Shown here: piece after piece, positions 20,434-30,353 of the stretch | How the letters are laid out: the number at the start of each line of letters is the position of its first letter | Numbering within the stretch: the stretch's first letter is position 1 | Source: Snodgrassella alvi | GTDB lineage: Bacteria; Pseudomonadota; Gammaproteobacteria; Burkholderiales; Neisseriaceae | DNA length: 64,000 bases | Assembly (NCBI RefSeq): GCF_002777855.1 | Contig: NZ_MEIK01000034.1 | Coordinates: 496,001 to 560,000 of the forward strand | Direction of reading: 5' to 3' | Made by a program: the position numbers and the translations under genes | The notes under the pieces: model-generated | What the model saw: the letters and a program-made list of their open reading frames with translations, nothing else | Databases searched by the model: none | What the model was told of the DNA's origin: nothing

Positions 20434-21630
20434 ATGCAGTCACAAATCAATTTATCACCATTAAAAGCCCAATGGTCTGCCGTATTTTCTCTATTTCTAG
20501 GCGTCACCAGTCTTATAAGTGCAGAATTCATTCCCATAAGCCTACTCACCCCTATAGCAAAATCCCTACATATTACTGAAGGCATGGCCGGGCAAACCGT
20601 CACCGCAGTAGGTATTTTTGCCGTATTGTCCAGTTTGTTTCTATCTAGCATTACCGGAAATATAAATAGACGCAAAGTATTACTAACACTTTCTCTAATG
20701 CTAATCATAGCCAATATATTGATTGCCTTTGCACCAAACTACATCCTATTATTAATTGGGCGTAGCATACTAGGACTATGTGTTGGCAGTTTCTGGTCTC
20801 TATCTTCCGCTGTAACCATGCAGCTGGTTCCTAAACAGAATGTTTCACGTGCTCTTAGCGTCGTTTATGCCGGTGTATCTGTAGCAACCATCATTTCCCT
20901 GCCATTGGCCAGTTATCTGGGCAACCTAATCGGTTGGAGAAGTATTTTTCTGTATTCAGCACTTTTAGCTGCGATTGCATTTATTTGGCAGTTCTTCTCA
21001 TTGCCACAGTTAGCTCCCCAAACTGATAGCAACTTTAAAAATATGATATTGCTGCTGAAACAGCCATGGGTAAGCACCGGTATGCTAGCCACCATATTCA
21101 GTTATGGTGGATATCACATTTTTTTTACATATCTAAGACCTTTTCTTCAGCATACTCTTTCTCTGCCCGCCAATACCTTATCAATGTTATTACTACTATT
21201 TGCTATAGGAAACTTTATTGGGACAATGATTGCAGGCTGGATAATGCATTACTATTTTAAATCGGCCATGATAATCAGCCACATAATATTTTTTATCCTG
21301 GCCATCAGTTTATTTTCCAGCAGCAATAATCCGGCAACCGATTCAGCATTAGTCGTAGCTTGGGGATTTATGTTTGGTTTTCTACCTGTTGGCTGGTCCA
21401 CCTGGATAGCCATCACATTAGCCAATAAATCCGAAATGATGGGCGGCCTTTCAGTTGCAGCTATTCAGTTTGCCATCGGTTTAGCCGCCGCAATCGGTGG
21501 AAGTATTTATGACCATCATGGTATCAATGGCATATTTTTGATATCGGCATTGATTTTCATCGTGGCATTGTTTCTTATTCAGACCAGTATGACATTATTA
21601 ACGCATACCACCACAAACCAACTACCCTAA
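20434..21630 (+). CDS. MFS transporter, DHA1 (AraJ/NepI-like) family
   Basis: A 398-residue protein with 12 predicted helices. The motif FIPISLLTPIAKSLHITEG after helix 1 and the GRSILGLCVGSFWSLSS segment near 110 match sugar or purine-nucleoside efflux carriers of the DHA1 type. It is an inner-membrane proton-driven exporter by family; the substrate is unknown. It is followed after 28 bases by a secreted hydrolase gene, so the two are probably co-transcribed. A LysR-type regulator lies convergently downstream. Confidence 0.85.
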   Translation: MQSQINLSPLKAQWSAVFSLFLGVTSLISAEFIPISLLTPIAKSLHITEGMAGQTVTAVGIFAVLSSLFLSSITGNINRRKVLLTLSLMLIIANILIAFAPNYILLLIGRSILGLCVGSFWSLSSAVTMQLVPKQNVSRALSVVYAGVSVATIISLPLASYLGNLIGWRSIFLYSALLAAIAFIWQFFSLPQLAPQTDSNFKNMILLLKQPWVSTGMLATIFSYGGYHIFFTYLRPFLQHTLSLPANTLSMLLLLFAIGNFIGTMIAGWIMHYYFKSAMIISHIIFFILAISLFSSSNNPATDSALVVAWGFMFGFLPVGWSTWIAITLANKSEMMGGLSVAAIQFAIGLAAAIGGSIYDHHGINGIFLISALIFIVALFLIQTSMTLLTHTTTNQLP

Positions 21631-21658
21631 TTCTGATTACCAGCAAAGATATACACTC

Positions 21659-22723
21659 ATGAGAAACGTTTATTTATATTTTAGAAAATATTTTCTACCT
21701 TTACTGAATCTAATATTTTTATCAATGCTATCTTCACTATCTAACGGAGCTGATATGTACAGTCAGACAGATAATTTCTATCAAAGTAATCTTGTTACAA
21801 GGCAACCAGTAACTTTTCTTAATCAGTACCAAATGAAAGTTGCCGGAAATCTGTTTATTCCAAAAAGTATCATTACCGGCCAAAAATACCCCGCAATAAT
21901 TGTCGGCCACCCAATGGGTGCAGTCAAAGAACAAAGTGCCAATTTATATGCCACTAAAATGGCCGAACAAGGCTTTATTACGCTTTCTATCGATTTATCA
22001 TTCTGGGGTGAAAGTGATGGACATCCTCGCAATGCCGTATTACCTGATATGTACAGCGAAGATTTCAGTGCCGCAGTAGATTTCTTAGGCACTCAGCCAT
22101 TTGTAGATCGCAATAAAATAGGCGTCATCGGCATATGTGGCAGCGGTAGCTTTGCCATCAGCGCCGGTAAAATTGATCCTCGCCTCAAAGCCATTGCCAC
22201 AGTCAGCATGTACGACATGGGTGCAGCAACCCGCAACGGTTTGCACCATACACTTACCCTGCAAAAGCGAAAACAAATCATCCAGCAAGCTGCAGAACAA
22301 CGCTACATTGAATTTACTGGCGGAAAAATCGAGTATACCGGAGGCACCATTAATAAAGGAAAAATCACTGCTTCTGACAGCCCAATAGCTCATGAATTTT
22401 ATGATTTTTACCGTACTGCTCGTGGTGAGTATACACCTTCCGGTTCACAACCAGATTTAACTACCCACCCCACCCTAAGCAGCAACCCCAAATTCATGAA
22501 TTTTTACCCCTTTAATGACATAGAAACCATCTCACCACGTCCATTGTTATTCATTACAGGAGATAAAGCCCATTCTAAGGAATTCAGCGAAGATGCATAC
22601 CGCCGCGCAGCCGAACCCAAAGAGCTGTATTACGTAAAAAATGCTGGCCATGTAGATTTATACGACCGCGTTAACCTTATTCCCTTCGCCAAACTAACCT
22701 CTTTTTTCAAAACCAACCTTTAA
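21659..22723 (+). CDS. Exported alpha/beta hydrolase (YcjY/dienelactone-hydrolase-like)
   Basis: A 354-residue protein with a signal peptide (hydrophobic 12-27, probable cleavage near SNGA 28-31). The alpha/beta hydrolase core has VGHPMGAVKEQ after strand 3. The nucleophile elbow IGICGSGSF makes Cys160 the likely nucleophile, as in YcjY-like members. A candidate acid (LFITGDKAHS) and His (NAGHVDLYDR) lie in the C-terminal third. It is probably periplasmic. The substrate is not known. It sits 28 bases behind the MFS gene, suggesting export coupled to processing of a small molecule. Confidence 0.8.
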   Translation: MRNVYLYFRKYFLPLLNLIFLSMLSSLSNGADMYSQTDNFYQSNLVTRQPVTFLNQYQMKVAGNLFIPKSIITGQKYPAIIVGHPMGAVKEQSANLYATKMAEQGFITLSIDLSFWGESDGHPRNAVLPDMYSEDFSAAVDFLGTQPFVDRNKIGVIGICGSGSFAISAGKIDPRLKAIATVSMYDMGAATRNGLHHTLTLQKRKQIIQQAAEQRYIEFTGGKIEYTGGTINKGKITASDSPIAHEFYDFYRTARGEYTPSGSQPDLTTHPTLSSNPKFMNFYPFNDIETISPRPLLFITGDKAHSKEFSEDAYRRAAEPKELYYVKNAGHVDLYDRVNLIPFAKLTSFFKTNL

Positions 22724-22773
22724 TCAGCCAATATAAAAACAGCTAATTCAAAATAGTTTGAATATATTTATTT

Positions 22774-22809
22774 TGCCTGCATCTTTGATTAAAACTAAAG
22801 ATGTAGGCA
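22774..22809. terminator. Hairpin between convergent hydrolase and LysR genes
   Basis: A 13-bp stem (TGCCTGCATCTTT with AAAGATGTAGGCA, one G-U pair) and a 10-base loop lie between the two convergent stops. T-tracts are poor on both sides, so its terminator role is likely from position rather than from sequence. Confidence 0.45.
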
Positions 22810-22841
22810 GAGACTGACAATAAAAGCCATTTAACAGAGCA

Positions 22842-23726
22842 CTAAATAGAAAAAACTTCTTTTAAACGCTGCAAAAACAGCATAGAAACTTTTGAAAACA
22901 ATTGAAATCTTTTCCACACTATGTTGACATCCACTTCCAATAGCGGATGTAGCGGCCGAAAACAGAAAACACTGTCTCCACTAGTATTAATCAATTTATC
23001 CAAACACAAAGCATAGCCCACATTCTGCTCAACCAACAGCGCCGCATTAAAAATCAAGTTATAGGTTGCAACCACATTAAGCTGGTCATAATCTTTTTTT
23101 ATCCAACTAGCTATACTGTTACTCACATACTTTTGGCGCGACATAATCAGCGGCAGTCCCCATAAATCTTGCGGTTGGATAAAATCGCGTTCAGCTAGTG
23201 CATTATCTTTGCGCATCAGCACACCCCATCTGTCTTTCTGCGGCAAGCAGATCGAATCATATTTATCCACACGCGCTGGATCAATTAATACACCAAAATC
23301 AAGTAATCCTTTATCTAACCGCTCAGTTACATCATTGGCATTACCACTGAAAATATGAAAGCGAATACGAGGATAATCTTTCTGCATCATCTTGATTACC
23401 TCTACAACCGGTCTTAACGCATCCGTTTCACCACAGCCAATATAAATATCTCCGTGCAGACTTTTATCTAAATGATGAAACTCAGACTCCGTTTTGTGTA
23501 CCAGCTCCAGTATCTGCTCAGCACGTTGGCGCAAGTGTATGCCTTCTTCCGTCAGCGTAATTCGTCGGCGGCCACGTATAAACAAAGTACATCCTAGTTC
23601 TTCTTCCAGCTCAATAAGCTGGCGCGACAGCGTAGGCTGAGTAAGATGCAGGTAATCAGCTGCGGCTGTTATACTTTCTTCTCTAGTCAGTGCCAGAAAA
23701 TAACGCAATACTTTAATATCCACCAA
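22842..23726 (-). CDS. LysR-family transcriptional regulator
   Basis: A 294-residue protein with the N-terminal winged helix-turn-helix (residues 1-60: AADYLHLTQPTLSRQLIELEE near 21-41) and a periplasmic-binding-type effector domain (about 90-290). It is convergent with the MFS-hydrolase pair and may control it, but a LysR regulator is more often divergent from its target, so the link is weak inference. The effector is unknown. Confidence 0.9.
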   Translation of the reverse strand: MVDIKVLRYFLALTREESITAAADYLHLTQPTLSRQLIELEEELGCTLFIRGRRRITLTEEGIHLRQRAEQILELVHKTESEFHHLDKSLHGDIYIGCGETDALRPVVEVIKMMQKDYPRIRFHIFSGNANDVTERLDKGLLDFGVLIDPARVDKYDSICLPQKDRWGVLMRKDNALAERDFIQPQDLWGLPLIMSRQKYVSNSIASWIKKDYDQLNVVATYNLIFNAALLVEQNVGYALCLDKLINTSGDSVFCFRPLHPLLEVDVNIVWKRFQLFSKVSMLFLQRLKEVFSI

Positions 23727-23899
23727 GCACTTCTCCCATATCCTTTCAGTGCACAGACTAGCATCTTCTACCTAAGCAAAAAAATTTATTATCAATCTAG
23801 AACCAAATTCATATTTTCTTTACAAGAAAACAATTAAATATCATAGCCATTAAATTAAAGCTTATTCAATATATAAATCTAATTAACTTATATTTAAGT

Positions 23900-23929
23900 A
23901 AAAAACAAAAGGCCGCTAAAAAGCGGCCT
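23900..23929 (-). terminator. Terminator of the CsbD-like gene
   Basis: An 8-bp GC-rich stem (AGGCCGCT/AGCGGCCT) with a 4-base loop is followed on the minus strand by a run of Ts. It lies about 18 bases past the stop. Confidence 0.88.
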
Positions 23930-23947
23930 GAAAAACATGATTCTGAA

Positions 23948-24148
23948 TTAATCCTGAAATTTTTTCTTAATGGAATCCACAGCATTATCGATAGCATTAG
24001 CTGCATCATGCACAGCATCTTTTACACTGCCAACGGCTTTATCAACAATACCTTCAGACTGAGTCTTAGTATCGCCAACTACCTTACCCACATTTTCTTT
24101 TACTTCACCTTTGGCTTTATCTACAAATCCATTATCGTTCATATTCAT
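23948..24148 (-). CDS. CsbD-like stress-response protein
   Basis: A 66-residue hydrophilic, Lys/Asp/Val-rich protein with the CsbD-type repeat pattern (FVDKAKGEVKENVGKVVGD, then SEGIVDKAVGSVKDA). I place the start at 24148 because GGAG is 6 bases upstream; the ATG two codons earlier lies directly against the site. CsbD-like proteins are abundant in stress or stationary phase. The molecular function is unknown. Confidence 0.8.
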   Translation of the reverse strand: MNMNDNGFVDKAKGEVKENVGKVVGDTKTQSEGIVDKAVGSVKDAVHDAANAIDNAVDSIKKKFQD

Positions 24149-24154
24149 AACCAT

Positions 24155-24561
24155 CTCCGTTCTGTTTGATTATTGCTTAAAATTTTTTATATAAAACACT
24201 TATCCTTCAGTGATTTATCTTAGAGAGACAACCAAAAGCCCGCAATAGATATAGTCAGAATTTGCAGCTAATTACAAACATCACAAAAAAACTAGTAAAA
24301 CCTAGAAATAGTTAACTTAAATACAAACAATAAATACAGTAACAGCCGAATTTAAAAAGCCGTTTCAGAAACACATTAAAATAATTAATCCAATTCAAGA
24401 ATTGCCATTCAAATTTTAACTTTGTTTTTTTTTATTGTATTTTGTTAAAATTATTATAAACACAATGACTTAAATTGGTTATCTAACAATACAAATTACA
24501 TAGCAAAGTCAGCTAAAAGCTATTCTGAATGTTTTAAAAAATTTAGAAAGTAGAGATCAAA
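24155..24561. other. AT-rich intergenic region
   Basis: About 400 bases between divergent genes (CsbD-like on the minus strand, TPR protein on the plus strand). It is very AT-rich with no supported ORF. It must hold promoters for both. Confidence 0.4.
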
Positions 24562-26823
24562 ATGGCAGATGATAAAGTTAACAAACAAATTGAAGAATTA
24601 AGCAAAATAAGCCGTGATGATGGAAAAGAAAAATATGCTAAGGCTCAGTTTGAATTAGGTCTTATTTATGAAGATAAAAAACATGATTATGATAAGGCTG
24701 AAGAGCATTACTTAAATATTTTCAGAGAAGACGCAACTAAATTTTTTGCTAATGCTCAATTTAATTTAGCTATTATTTATCAAGAGAAAAAACAGGATTA
24801 TGATAAGGCTGAACTCTTTTACTCTAATATTACCAAAGAGGATGAACCTTCTATTTATGCTAAAGCTCAATTTAATTTAGCTTTTATTTATCAAGAAAAA
24901 AAACAGGATTATGATAAGGCTGAACTCTTTTACTCTAATATTACCAAAGAGGATGAACCTTCTATTTATGCAATTGCTCAATACAAATTAGCTCTTATCT
25001 ATGAAGAAAAAAAACAGGATTATGATAAGGCTGAACTCTTTTACTCTAATATAACCAGAGAAGATGAACCTTATATTTATGCTAAAGCTCAATTTAATTT
25101 AGCTATTATTTATCAAGTAATAAAACAGGATTATGATAAGGCTGAACTCTTTTACTTTAATATAACCAAAGAGGATGAGCCTTCTATTTATGCAATTGCT
25201 CAATTTAGTTTAGCTCTTATCTATGAAGAAAAAAAACAGGATTATGATAAGGCTGAACTCTTTTACTCTAATATAACCAAAGAGGATGAACCTTTTATTT
25301 ATGCAATTGCTCAGTTTAATTTAGCTATTATTTATCAAGAGAAAAAACAGGATTATGATAAGGCTGAACTTTTTTACTCTAATATAACCAGAGAGGATGA
25401 ACCTAAAATTTATGCGTTTGCTCAATATAATTTAGCTCTTATCTATAAAAAGGAAAAAAATGATGACGATGAGGCTATAAAATTTTTTTCAAATGTCAGT
25501 CATGAGTATGACTCAGAATATTATTATCTTGCACAGTTTGAGTTAGGTAATATTTACTTGTTTAAAAAACAACTACCCGAAGAATCCATTAAGTTTTATA
25601 AACAAATCAAATATCGCAATTTAGCAGCGGATAATTATATATCTGCTCAAATAATATTAGAACTAATTAATCAAAAATCGTGTAGTATATCTAAAATAAA
25701 AGATGAAAAAGAATTATTAATTAATAATATTGAAAAAATTTGCCATTTATCTCAAAAAATAAAAAATTCATTAATAATTTCTTTCAAAAAAAAATCGTTT
25801 TCAAATGAAGAAACGAATACAAAAAATCCAGAACGGCGCGTAGCCCATTACACTAGACCGGGTGTTTTATTCAATTTACTTAAAGGCAAAAATCCAAGTA
25901 AATTCAGATTGAATATCGTCGATTTTATGAATGATCCCAGTGAGAATCAGGTATTAACGCAATGGCTGAATATTACAACTAATCCAGATAATGAAATCAA
26001 AACTTTCTTAGCCAGCTTTTCCTTCAATCATAATTCTTTGAATCAATTCCGATTATATGGAAATGAGGAAAACATTCTTGGCTCGGGTGTTAGCATAGCT
26101 TTCAACCAAAATTTCTTCGGTCAGAATACTGAACGCAGTATAAATATGGACAATATTAATATAATGAATCATTTTTCTAATTCTATTTCTGAAAATAAAG
26201 ATTTAATTTCAAGTCAAGTTAATATCGAAAATAATATAGAAGAAAATATCTATCCATTATCTATATATCGATGCCTTTACTTTGACCCAAAAACAGAATA
26301 TATATCATTAGCCAAACGGAATAAGCAGTCTTTTTACTTGGAAATGTATTATGAAAAAAAAGATACAGAAGAAATAGATCAGGAATGGGAGAAATATATT
26401 GAAGCTTTAGAAGAAGAGCATAAAATAAAAACCATTCGCCATCAGTTAAGAGAAATAAAAGATTTAATGCAAGACCTTTTAAAAAATGAAGAACTGAATA
26501 AGCTATCTAATTTAAAACAATTACTTAGCTTAGCTGTCTTACCTATATCCTGCCTGATAAAACACGCTGCTTTCGAAGATGAGGACGAATGCCGCATGAT
26601 TTATATAACTCACATCGCAGATAAAAATATTGTCGAACCAACAGATTATCAAGCCGCTAATAATTTGTACATTGAATATAAAGAGATAGAAGATTATATA
26701 GACAAAATTTATCTGGGTCCGCAATGTAAAATGCAGCATAAATTATGGCTACAAAATCATTTCAAGAAAAAACAAACTGAAAAAGAAATCAAACTGATTA
26801 AATCGGAAATGCCTTTGCGTTAA
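24562..26823 (+). CDS. TPR/Sel1-like tandem-repeat protein with C-terminal DUF2971-like domain
   Basis: A 753-residue cytoplasmic-looking protein without signal peptide. Residues about 20-360 are 37-residue helical repeats of the type DYDKAELFYSNITKEDEP then IYAKAQFNLA; six central copies are almost identical, also in DNA. Residues about 425-740 resemble DUF2971: RRVAHYTRPGVLFNLLKG, DFMNDPSENQVL, FLASFSFNHNSLNQFRLYG, GSGVSIAFN. DUF2971 proteins are poorly characterised, and some lie in defence islands. The gene is strikingly AT-rich compared with the core genes around it, which suggests horizontal acquisition. The function is unknown; repeat number may vary between strains. Confidence 0.78.
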   Translation: MADDKVNKQIEELSKISRDDGKEKYAKAQFELGLIYEDKKHDYDKAEEHYLNIFREDATKFFANAQFNLAIIYQEKKQDYDKAELFYSNITKEDEPSIYAKAQFNLAFIYQEKKQDYDKAELFYSNITKEDEPSIYAIAQYKLALIYEEKKQDYDKAELFYSNITREDEPYIYAKAQFNLAIIYQVIKQDYDKAELFYFNITKEDEPSIYAIAQFSLALIYEEKKQDYDKAELFYSNITKEDEPFIYAIAQFNLAIIYQEKKQDYDKAELFYSNITREDEPKIYAFAQYNLALIYKKEKNDDDEAIKFFSNVSHEYDSEYYYLAQFELGNIYLFKKQLPEESIKFYKQIKYRNLAADNYISAQIILELINQKSCSISKIKDEKELLINNIEKICHLSQKIKNSLIISFKKKSFSNEETNTKNPERRVAHYTRPGVLFNLLKGKNPSKFRLNIVDFMNDPSENQVLTQWLNITTNPDNEIKTFLASFSFNHNSLNQFRLYGNEENILGSGVSIAFNQNFFGQNTERSINMDNINIMNHFSNSISENKDLISSQVNIENNIEENIYPLSIYRCLYFDPKTEYISLAKRNKQSFYLEMYYEKKDTEEIDQEWEKYIEALEEEHKIKTIRHQLREIKDLMQDLLKNEELNKLSNLKQLLSLAVLPISCLIKHAAFEDEDECRMIYITHIADKNIVEPTDYQAANNLYIEYKEIEDYIDKIYLGPQCKMQHKLWLQNHFKKKQTEKEIKLIKSEMPLR
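24793..25458 (+). repeat. Six tandem 111-bp units inside the TPR-like gene
   Basis: Copies of the CAGGATTATGATAAGGCTGA block begin at 24793, 24904, 25015, 25126, 25237 and 25348, always exactly 111 bases (37 codons) apart. DNA identity between units is very high, pointing to recent expansion or ongoing recombination. Confidence 0.92.
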
Positions 26824-26988
26824 TTTTTATACTGAATAATGATAGCAAAAGTGTATTTTTGCATTTAGCCTACCAAGCAATATATTTAACCCATGTATAA
26901 TCTGCATTTATGTAGAATTTAACTAAGGGCTTCACTGTACTCACACAGTGATATGGCCTTGATTCAATGGTTTTTAGAAGTGCAAACA

Positions 26989-28062
26989 ATGCAGGAATAC
27001 AAACGTTTAAGCGCCAGCGATGGTACTGCAACGGCCAATATAAATCAGCAGATTAATCAAGCTCTGCCGCCAAGAACCTTGTCTGTGGCGCCAATGTTAG
27101 ACTGGACAGACCGGCACTACCGCTATATGGCCAGACTAATTAGCCAAAATACATGGCTGTATACGGAAATGATTAACGCTAATGCCATCATTCATGGCAA
27201 TCGAGATAAATTGCTGGCATATCATCCGCAAGAACAGCCCGTTGCCTTGCAGCTTGGGGGCAGCGAACCCGATGTATTGGCGCAGGCAGCGAAAATTGCT
27301 GCCAGCTATGGTTACAACGAAATCAACTTAAACTGTGGTTGTCCTAGCCCGCGCGTACAGCATGGTGCTTTTGGTGCTTGCTTAATGCGTGAGGTTGCGC
27401 TGGTAGCCCACTGTCTGAATGCCATGCAGGAAGCCGTAGATATTCCGGTTACCATTAAGCATCGCATCGGTTTGGATAAAGAAACTGCTTATGAGCCATT
27501 AGCTGATTTTGTCGGCACATTGCGCGAACGTACCGCCTGCCGCATTTTTATCGTTCATGCGCGTAATGCATGGCTCGAGGGGCTATCACCAAAAGATAAC
27601 CGTGATATTCCACCACTACGCTATGACCATGTTTATCGCCTGAAACAGGAATTCCCTGATTTACAAATCATTCTCAACGGTGGCGTGACCAGCAATAAGC
27701 AAATTAGCCAGCATTTACAATATGTCGATGGCGTGATGGTCGGGCGTGAGGCTTATCATAATCCGATGCTGATGCGTAGTTGGGATGCTGAATTTTATGG
27801 CAGTACATTTCCTGCAGTGGGATATGAAGCCTTAGTCGAGCAATTGATTGAATATACACAGCAGCAGCTAGCTGAACCCGATAATTCTTTGCGCCATATG
27901 GCACGTCACTACCTAGGGCTGATGCATGGTCTGCAAGGAGCACGCCAGTGGCGGCGTATGCTATCCGATGCTTCTTTGTTAAAAAATAACAATGCCAGTT
28001 TAATTGCTGCTGCATGGCAGGCAGTGAAAAATAGCAGCGTCAGCCAGCCTGCATCAATTTAA
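26989..28062 (+). CDS. dusA: tRNA-dihydrouridine(20/20a) synthase DusA
   Basis: A flavoenzyme reducing U20/U20a in the tRNA D-loop. It starts [14 protein letters not shown] after a short extension, contains the catalytic Cys motif [15 protein letters not shown] in FIVHARNAW, and the FMN phosphate site NGGVTSNKQ then [11 protein letters not shown]. From ATG 26989 it has 357 residues. I prefer this start to the in-frame ATG at 26953 because AGAAG is upstream of it. About 20 extra N-terminal residues compared with E. coli remain. Confidence 0.93.
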   Translation: MQEYKRLSASDGTATANINQQINQALPPRTLSVAPMLDWTDRHYRYMARLISQNTWLYTEMINANAIIHGNRDKLLAYHPQEQPVALQLGGSEPDVLAQAAKIAASYGYNEINLNCGCPSPRVQHGAFGACLMREVALVAHCLNAMQEAVDIPVTIKHRIGLDKETAYEPLADFVGTLRERTACRIFIVHARNAWLEGLSPKDNRDIPPLRYDHVYRLKQEFPDLQIILNGGVTSNKQISQHLQYVDGVMVGREAYHNPMLMRSWDAEFYGSTFPAVGYEALVEQLIEYTQQQLAEPDNSLRHMARHYLGLMHGLQGARQWRRMLSDASLLKNNNASLIAAAWQAVKNSSVSQPASI

Positions 28063-28097
28063 GCTACAATTACCCTATTTTGTATTGGATAACCTGC

Positions 28098-28892
28098 ATG
28101 CAACAGTATCTAGACTTAATGCAACATGTACTTGATCATGGCGTGGACAAATCAGACCGTACCGGTACCGGTACTCGTTCGGTTTTCGGTTATCAAATGC
28201 GCTTTAATCTCGCCGATGGGTTTCCTGTACTCACTACTAAAAAGCTGCATTTGCGCTCCATTATTTATGAATTGCTGTGGTTTTTACGCGGCGACACCAA
28301 TATCCGCTATCTGCATGAGCACAATGTTACCATTTGGGATGAATGGGCGGATGCTGATGGCAATCTAGGGCCGGTTTACGGCTACCAATGGCGCAGCTGG
28401 CCAGCACCGGATGGCCGCCATATCGACCAAATCAGCAATTTGCTGCAGCAGATTAAAAACAATCCAGACAGTCGGCGCCTGATTGTTTCTGCATGGAATC
28501 CGGCATTGGTAGATGAAATGGCCTTACCCCCTTGCCATGCTTTGTTTCAGTTTTATGTGGCAAACGGCAAATTGTCCTGCCAGCTTTATCAGCGCAGTGC
28601 CGATATATTTCTTGGTGTACCGTTCAACATCGCCAGCTATGCCCTGTTGACCATGATGATTGCTCAAGTGTGTGATTTACAATTAGGTGAGTTTGTTCAT
28701 ACCTTAGGTGATGCTCACTTATACAGCAATCATTTTGAGCAGGCAAAATTGCAACTATCCCGTACACCGAAAAAGCTGCCCCAAATGCATTTAAACCCAG
28801 ATGTAAAAGACCTATTTGCATTTCAGTTTGAAGATTTCACTCTAACGGATTATCATCCAGATGCTCATATCAAAGCCCCAGTAGCCGTATGA
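28098..28892 (+). CDS. thyA: Thymidylate synthase
   Basis: A 264-residue enzyme, identical in length to E. coli ThyA, converting dUMP to dTMP with methylene-THF. The catalytic Cys146 is in [30 protein letters not shown] and the C-terminal [13 protein letters not shown] are canonical. The start is ATG 28098 ([10 protein letters not shown]), not the upstream in-frame ATG at 28080. It overlaps folA by 4 bases (ATGA), coupling dTMP synthesis to regeneration of THF. Confidence 0.97.
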   Translation: MQQYLDLMQHVLDHGVDKSDRTGTGTRSVFGYQMRFNLADGFPVLTTKKLHLRSIIYELLWFLRGDTNIRYLHEHNVTIWDEWADADGNLGPVYGYQWRSWPAPDGRHIDQISNLLQQIKNNPDSRRLIVSAWNPALVDEMALPPCHALFQFYVANGKLSCQLYQRSADIFLGVPFNIASYALLTMMIAQVCDLQLGEFVHTLGDAHLYSNHFEQAKLQLSRTPKKLPQMHLNPDVKDLFAFQFEDFTLTDYHPDAHIKAPVAV

Positions 28893-29398
28893 ACAAATTC
28901 CGTAAAATCACCTTAATTGCAGCGCTTTCTGATAATAATTGTATTGGCAAAAAAAATCAGATTCCATGGTATGTACCCGAAGATTTTCAATTTTTTAAAC
29001 ATTACACCATGGGCAAACCAGTGATAATGGGGCGCAAAACATGGGATTCGCTGCCCAAAAAACCCTTACCAGGACGGCCAAATTACGTAATCAGTCGAAA
29101 TCCGGAGCAAGAATTTTGCGGTGCTACATCCTGCCGGAATATCGAAGAGGCTCTTTTCCAATTAGCAGACACTGATGAAGTCATTATTATGGGCGGCGCA
29201 CAAATCTATGCTCAAGCGATGCCCTTAGCCACTGATCTACGCATCACCAGAATTCATTTAGATGTTGCCGGAGATACATTTTTTCCAGAAATTAGCCCCC
29301 GTGAATGGCAATTAGCAGAAAGCAGTAATCATACGAGTAAACAAGATAATATTGTTTATGACTTACAGCATTTTGTACGCTTACCCACTGCCGATTAA
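28889..29398 (+). CDS. folA: Dihydrofolate reductase
   Basis: A 169-residue NADPH-dependent enzyme reducing dihydrofolate. Motifs include [28 protein letters not shown] (active-site region with Trp and Asp), [10 protein letters not shown] and [13 protein letters not shown]. It is translationally coupled to thyA. Confidence 0.96.
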   Translation: MNKFRKITLIAALSDNNCIGKKNQIPWYVPEDFQFFKHYTMGKPVIMGRKTWDSLPKKPLPGRPNYVISRNPEQEFCGATSCRNIEEALFQLADTDEVIIMGGAQIYAQAMPLATDLRITRIHLDVAGDTFFPEISPREWQLAESSNHTSKQDNIVYDLQHFVRLPTAD

Positions 29399-29657
29399 TT
29401 CCAATAATTATCCAGTAGTTAATTCGCATTCAAACTGAATTTAGCAATAGAGGATGAGGTTAAACAAGCAGGCTTTTTTTAAATATTAAATTTAATTGTT
29501 GCTTTGCCTGTATGATAACTATGATGTCTGATATTTAATGTCGTAGCCAATCTTCTATCCTCTGCTATTTTCAGACCTAATAAAAATAGATTCATTTAGA
29601 AATGAATTTTCTATTTATGCGTAAAATTAGCTTTAGTGTAATCAGCATAGATATACT
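29399..29657. other. Intergenic region downstream of folA
   Basis: AT-rich and without a supported ORF. It contains an imperfect inverted repeat at 29584-29616 (AAATAGA-TTCATTT, 2-base centre, AAATGAA-TTT-TCTATTT), upstream of the tpx promoter, that could be an operator or a weak terminator of folA. Confidence 0.4.
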
Positions 29658-29686
29658 TTGACAGTTATCCATCCTTCGCCCACAAT
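29658..29686 (+). promoter_or_regulatory. Candidate sigma-70 promoter of tpx
   Basis: A consensus TTGACA at 29658-29663 and CACAAT at 29681-29686 are spaced by 17 bases. The tpx start is 45 bases downstream. Confidence 0.5.
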
Positions 29687-29731
29687 AAGCCTACACGTCA
29701 TTAACGAGATTAAACATCAAAGGATATAGTT

Positions 29732-30229
29732 ATGAGTACTGTTACCCTAAAAGGTTCACCTGTTGAAGTAAATGGCCTTTTCCCCCAAAAAGGCACTACA
29801 ACCCCTGAATTCACCCTTACCGATGCGAATTTAAATGAAGTTTCATTGGCTAGCTTTGCCGGCAAACGCAAAGTTCTAAATATTTTTCCAAGTGTAGATA
29901 CTGGCGTTTGTGCAGCTTCAGTACGCCATTTCAATGCTGATGCGGCTAAATTGAGCAATACAGTTGTTTTATGTATTTCAGCCGATTTACCTTTTGCACA
30001 AGCTCGCTTCTGTGGTGCTGAAGGACTAGATCAGGTAATTACCTTATCTACATTCCGCCATCCCGAGTTTCGAGAAGAATATGGTGTAAAACTGAGCACA
30101 GGCCCTTTAGCTGGGCTGTGTGCCCGTGCTGTGATTGTTTTAGATGAAAACAATCAGGTTTTACACAGCCAGCTGGTAGCTGAAATCACTACCGAACCAA
30201 ACTATGAAGAAGCATTAGCAGTATTGTAA
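29732..30229 (+). CDS. tpx: Thiol peroxidase (atypical 2-Cys peroxiredoxin)
   Basis: A 165-residue peroxiredoxin. Peroxidatic Cys60 is in FPSVDTGVC and resolving Cys94 in ARFCGAEGL, as in E. coli Tpx. It reduces peroxides, preferably lipid hydroperoxides, using thioredoxin, which is also encoded in this window. It has its own promoter and terminator. Confidence 0.96.
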   Translation: MSTVTLKGSPVEVNGLFPQKGTTTPEFTLTDANLNEVSLASFAGKRKVLNIFPSVDTGVCAASVRHFNADAAKLSNTVVLCISADLPFAQARFCGAEGLDQVITLSTFRHPEFREEYGVKLSTGPLAGLCARAVIVLDENNQVLHSQLVAEITTEPNYEEALAVL

Positions 30230-30245
30230 AATATAATATCCAGAT

Positions 30246-30273
30246 AAGCGTTCAGAAATCTGAACGCTTTTTT
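30246..30273 (+). terminator. Terminator of tpx
   Basis: An 11-bp perfect stem (AAGCGTTCAGA/TCTGAACGCTT) with a minimal loop and a T-run lie 16 bases after tpx. Confidence 0.9.
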
Positions 30274-30353
30274 GCTTTTGCACTATGTCGTTGCAAAGGC
30301 AGCTTTGTTAAAATCTCATCAGAAGAAAATTAAAATAGCAGGAAACCATATCA

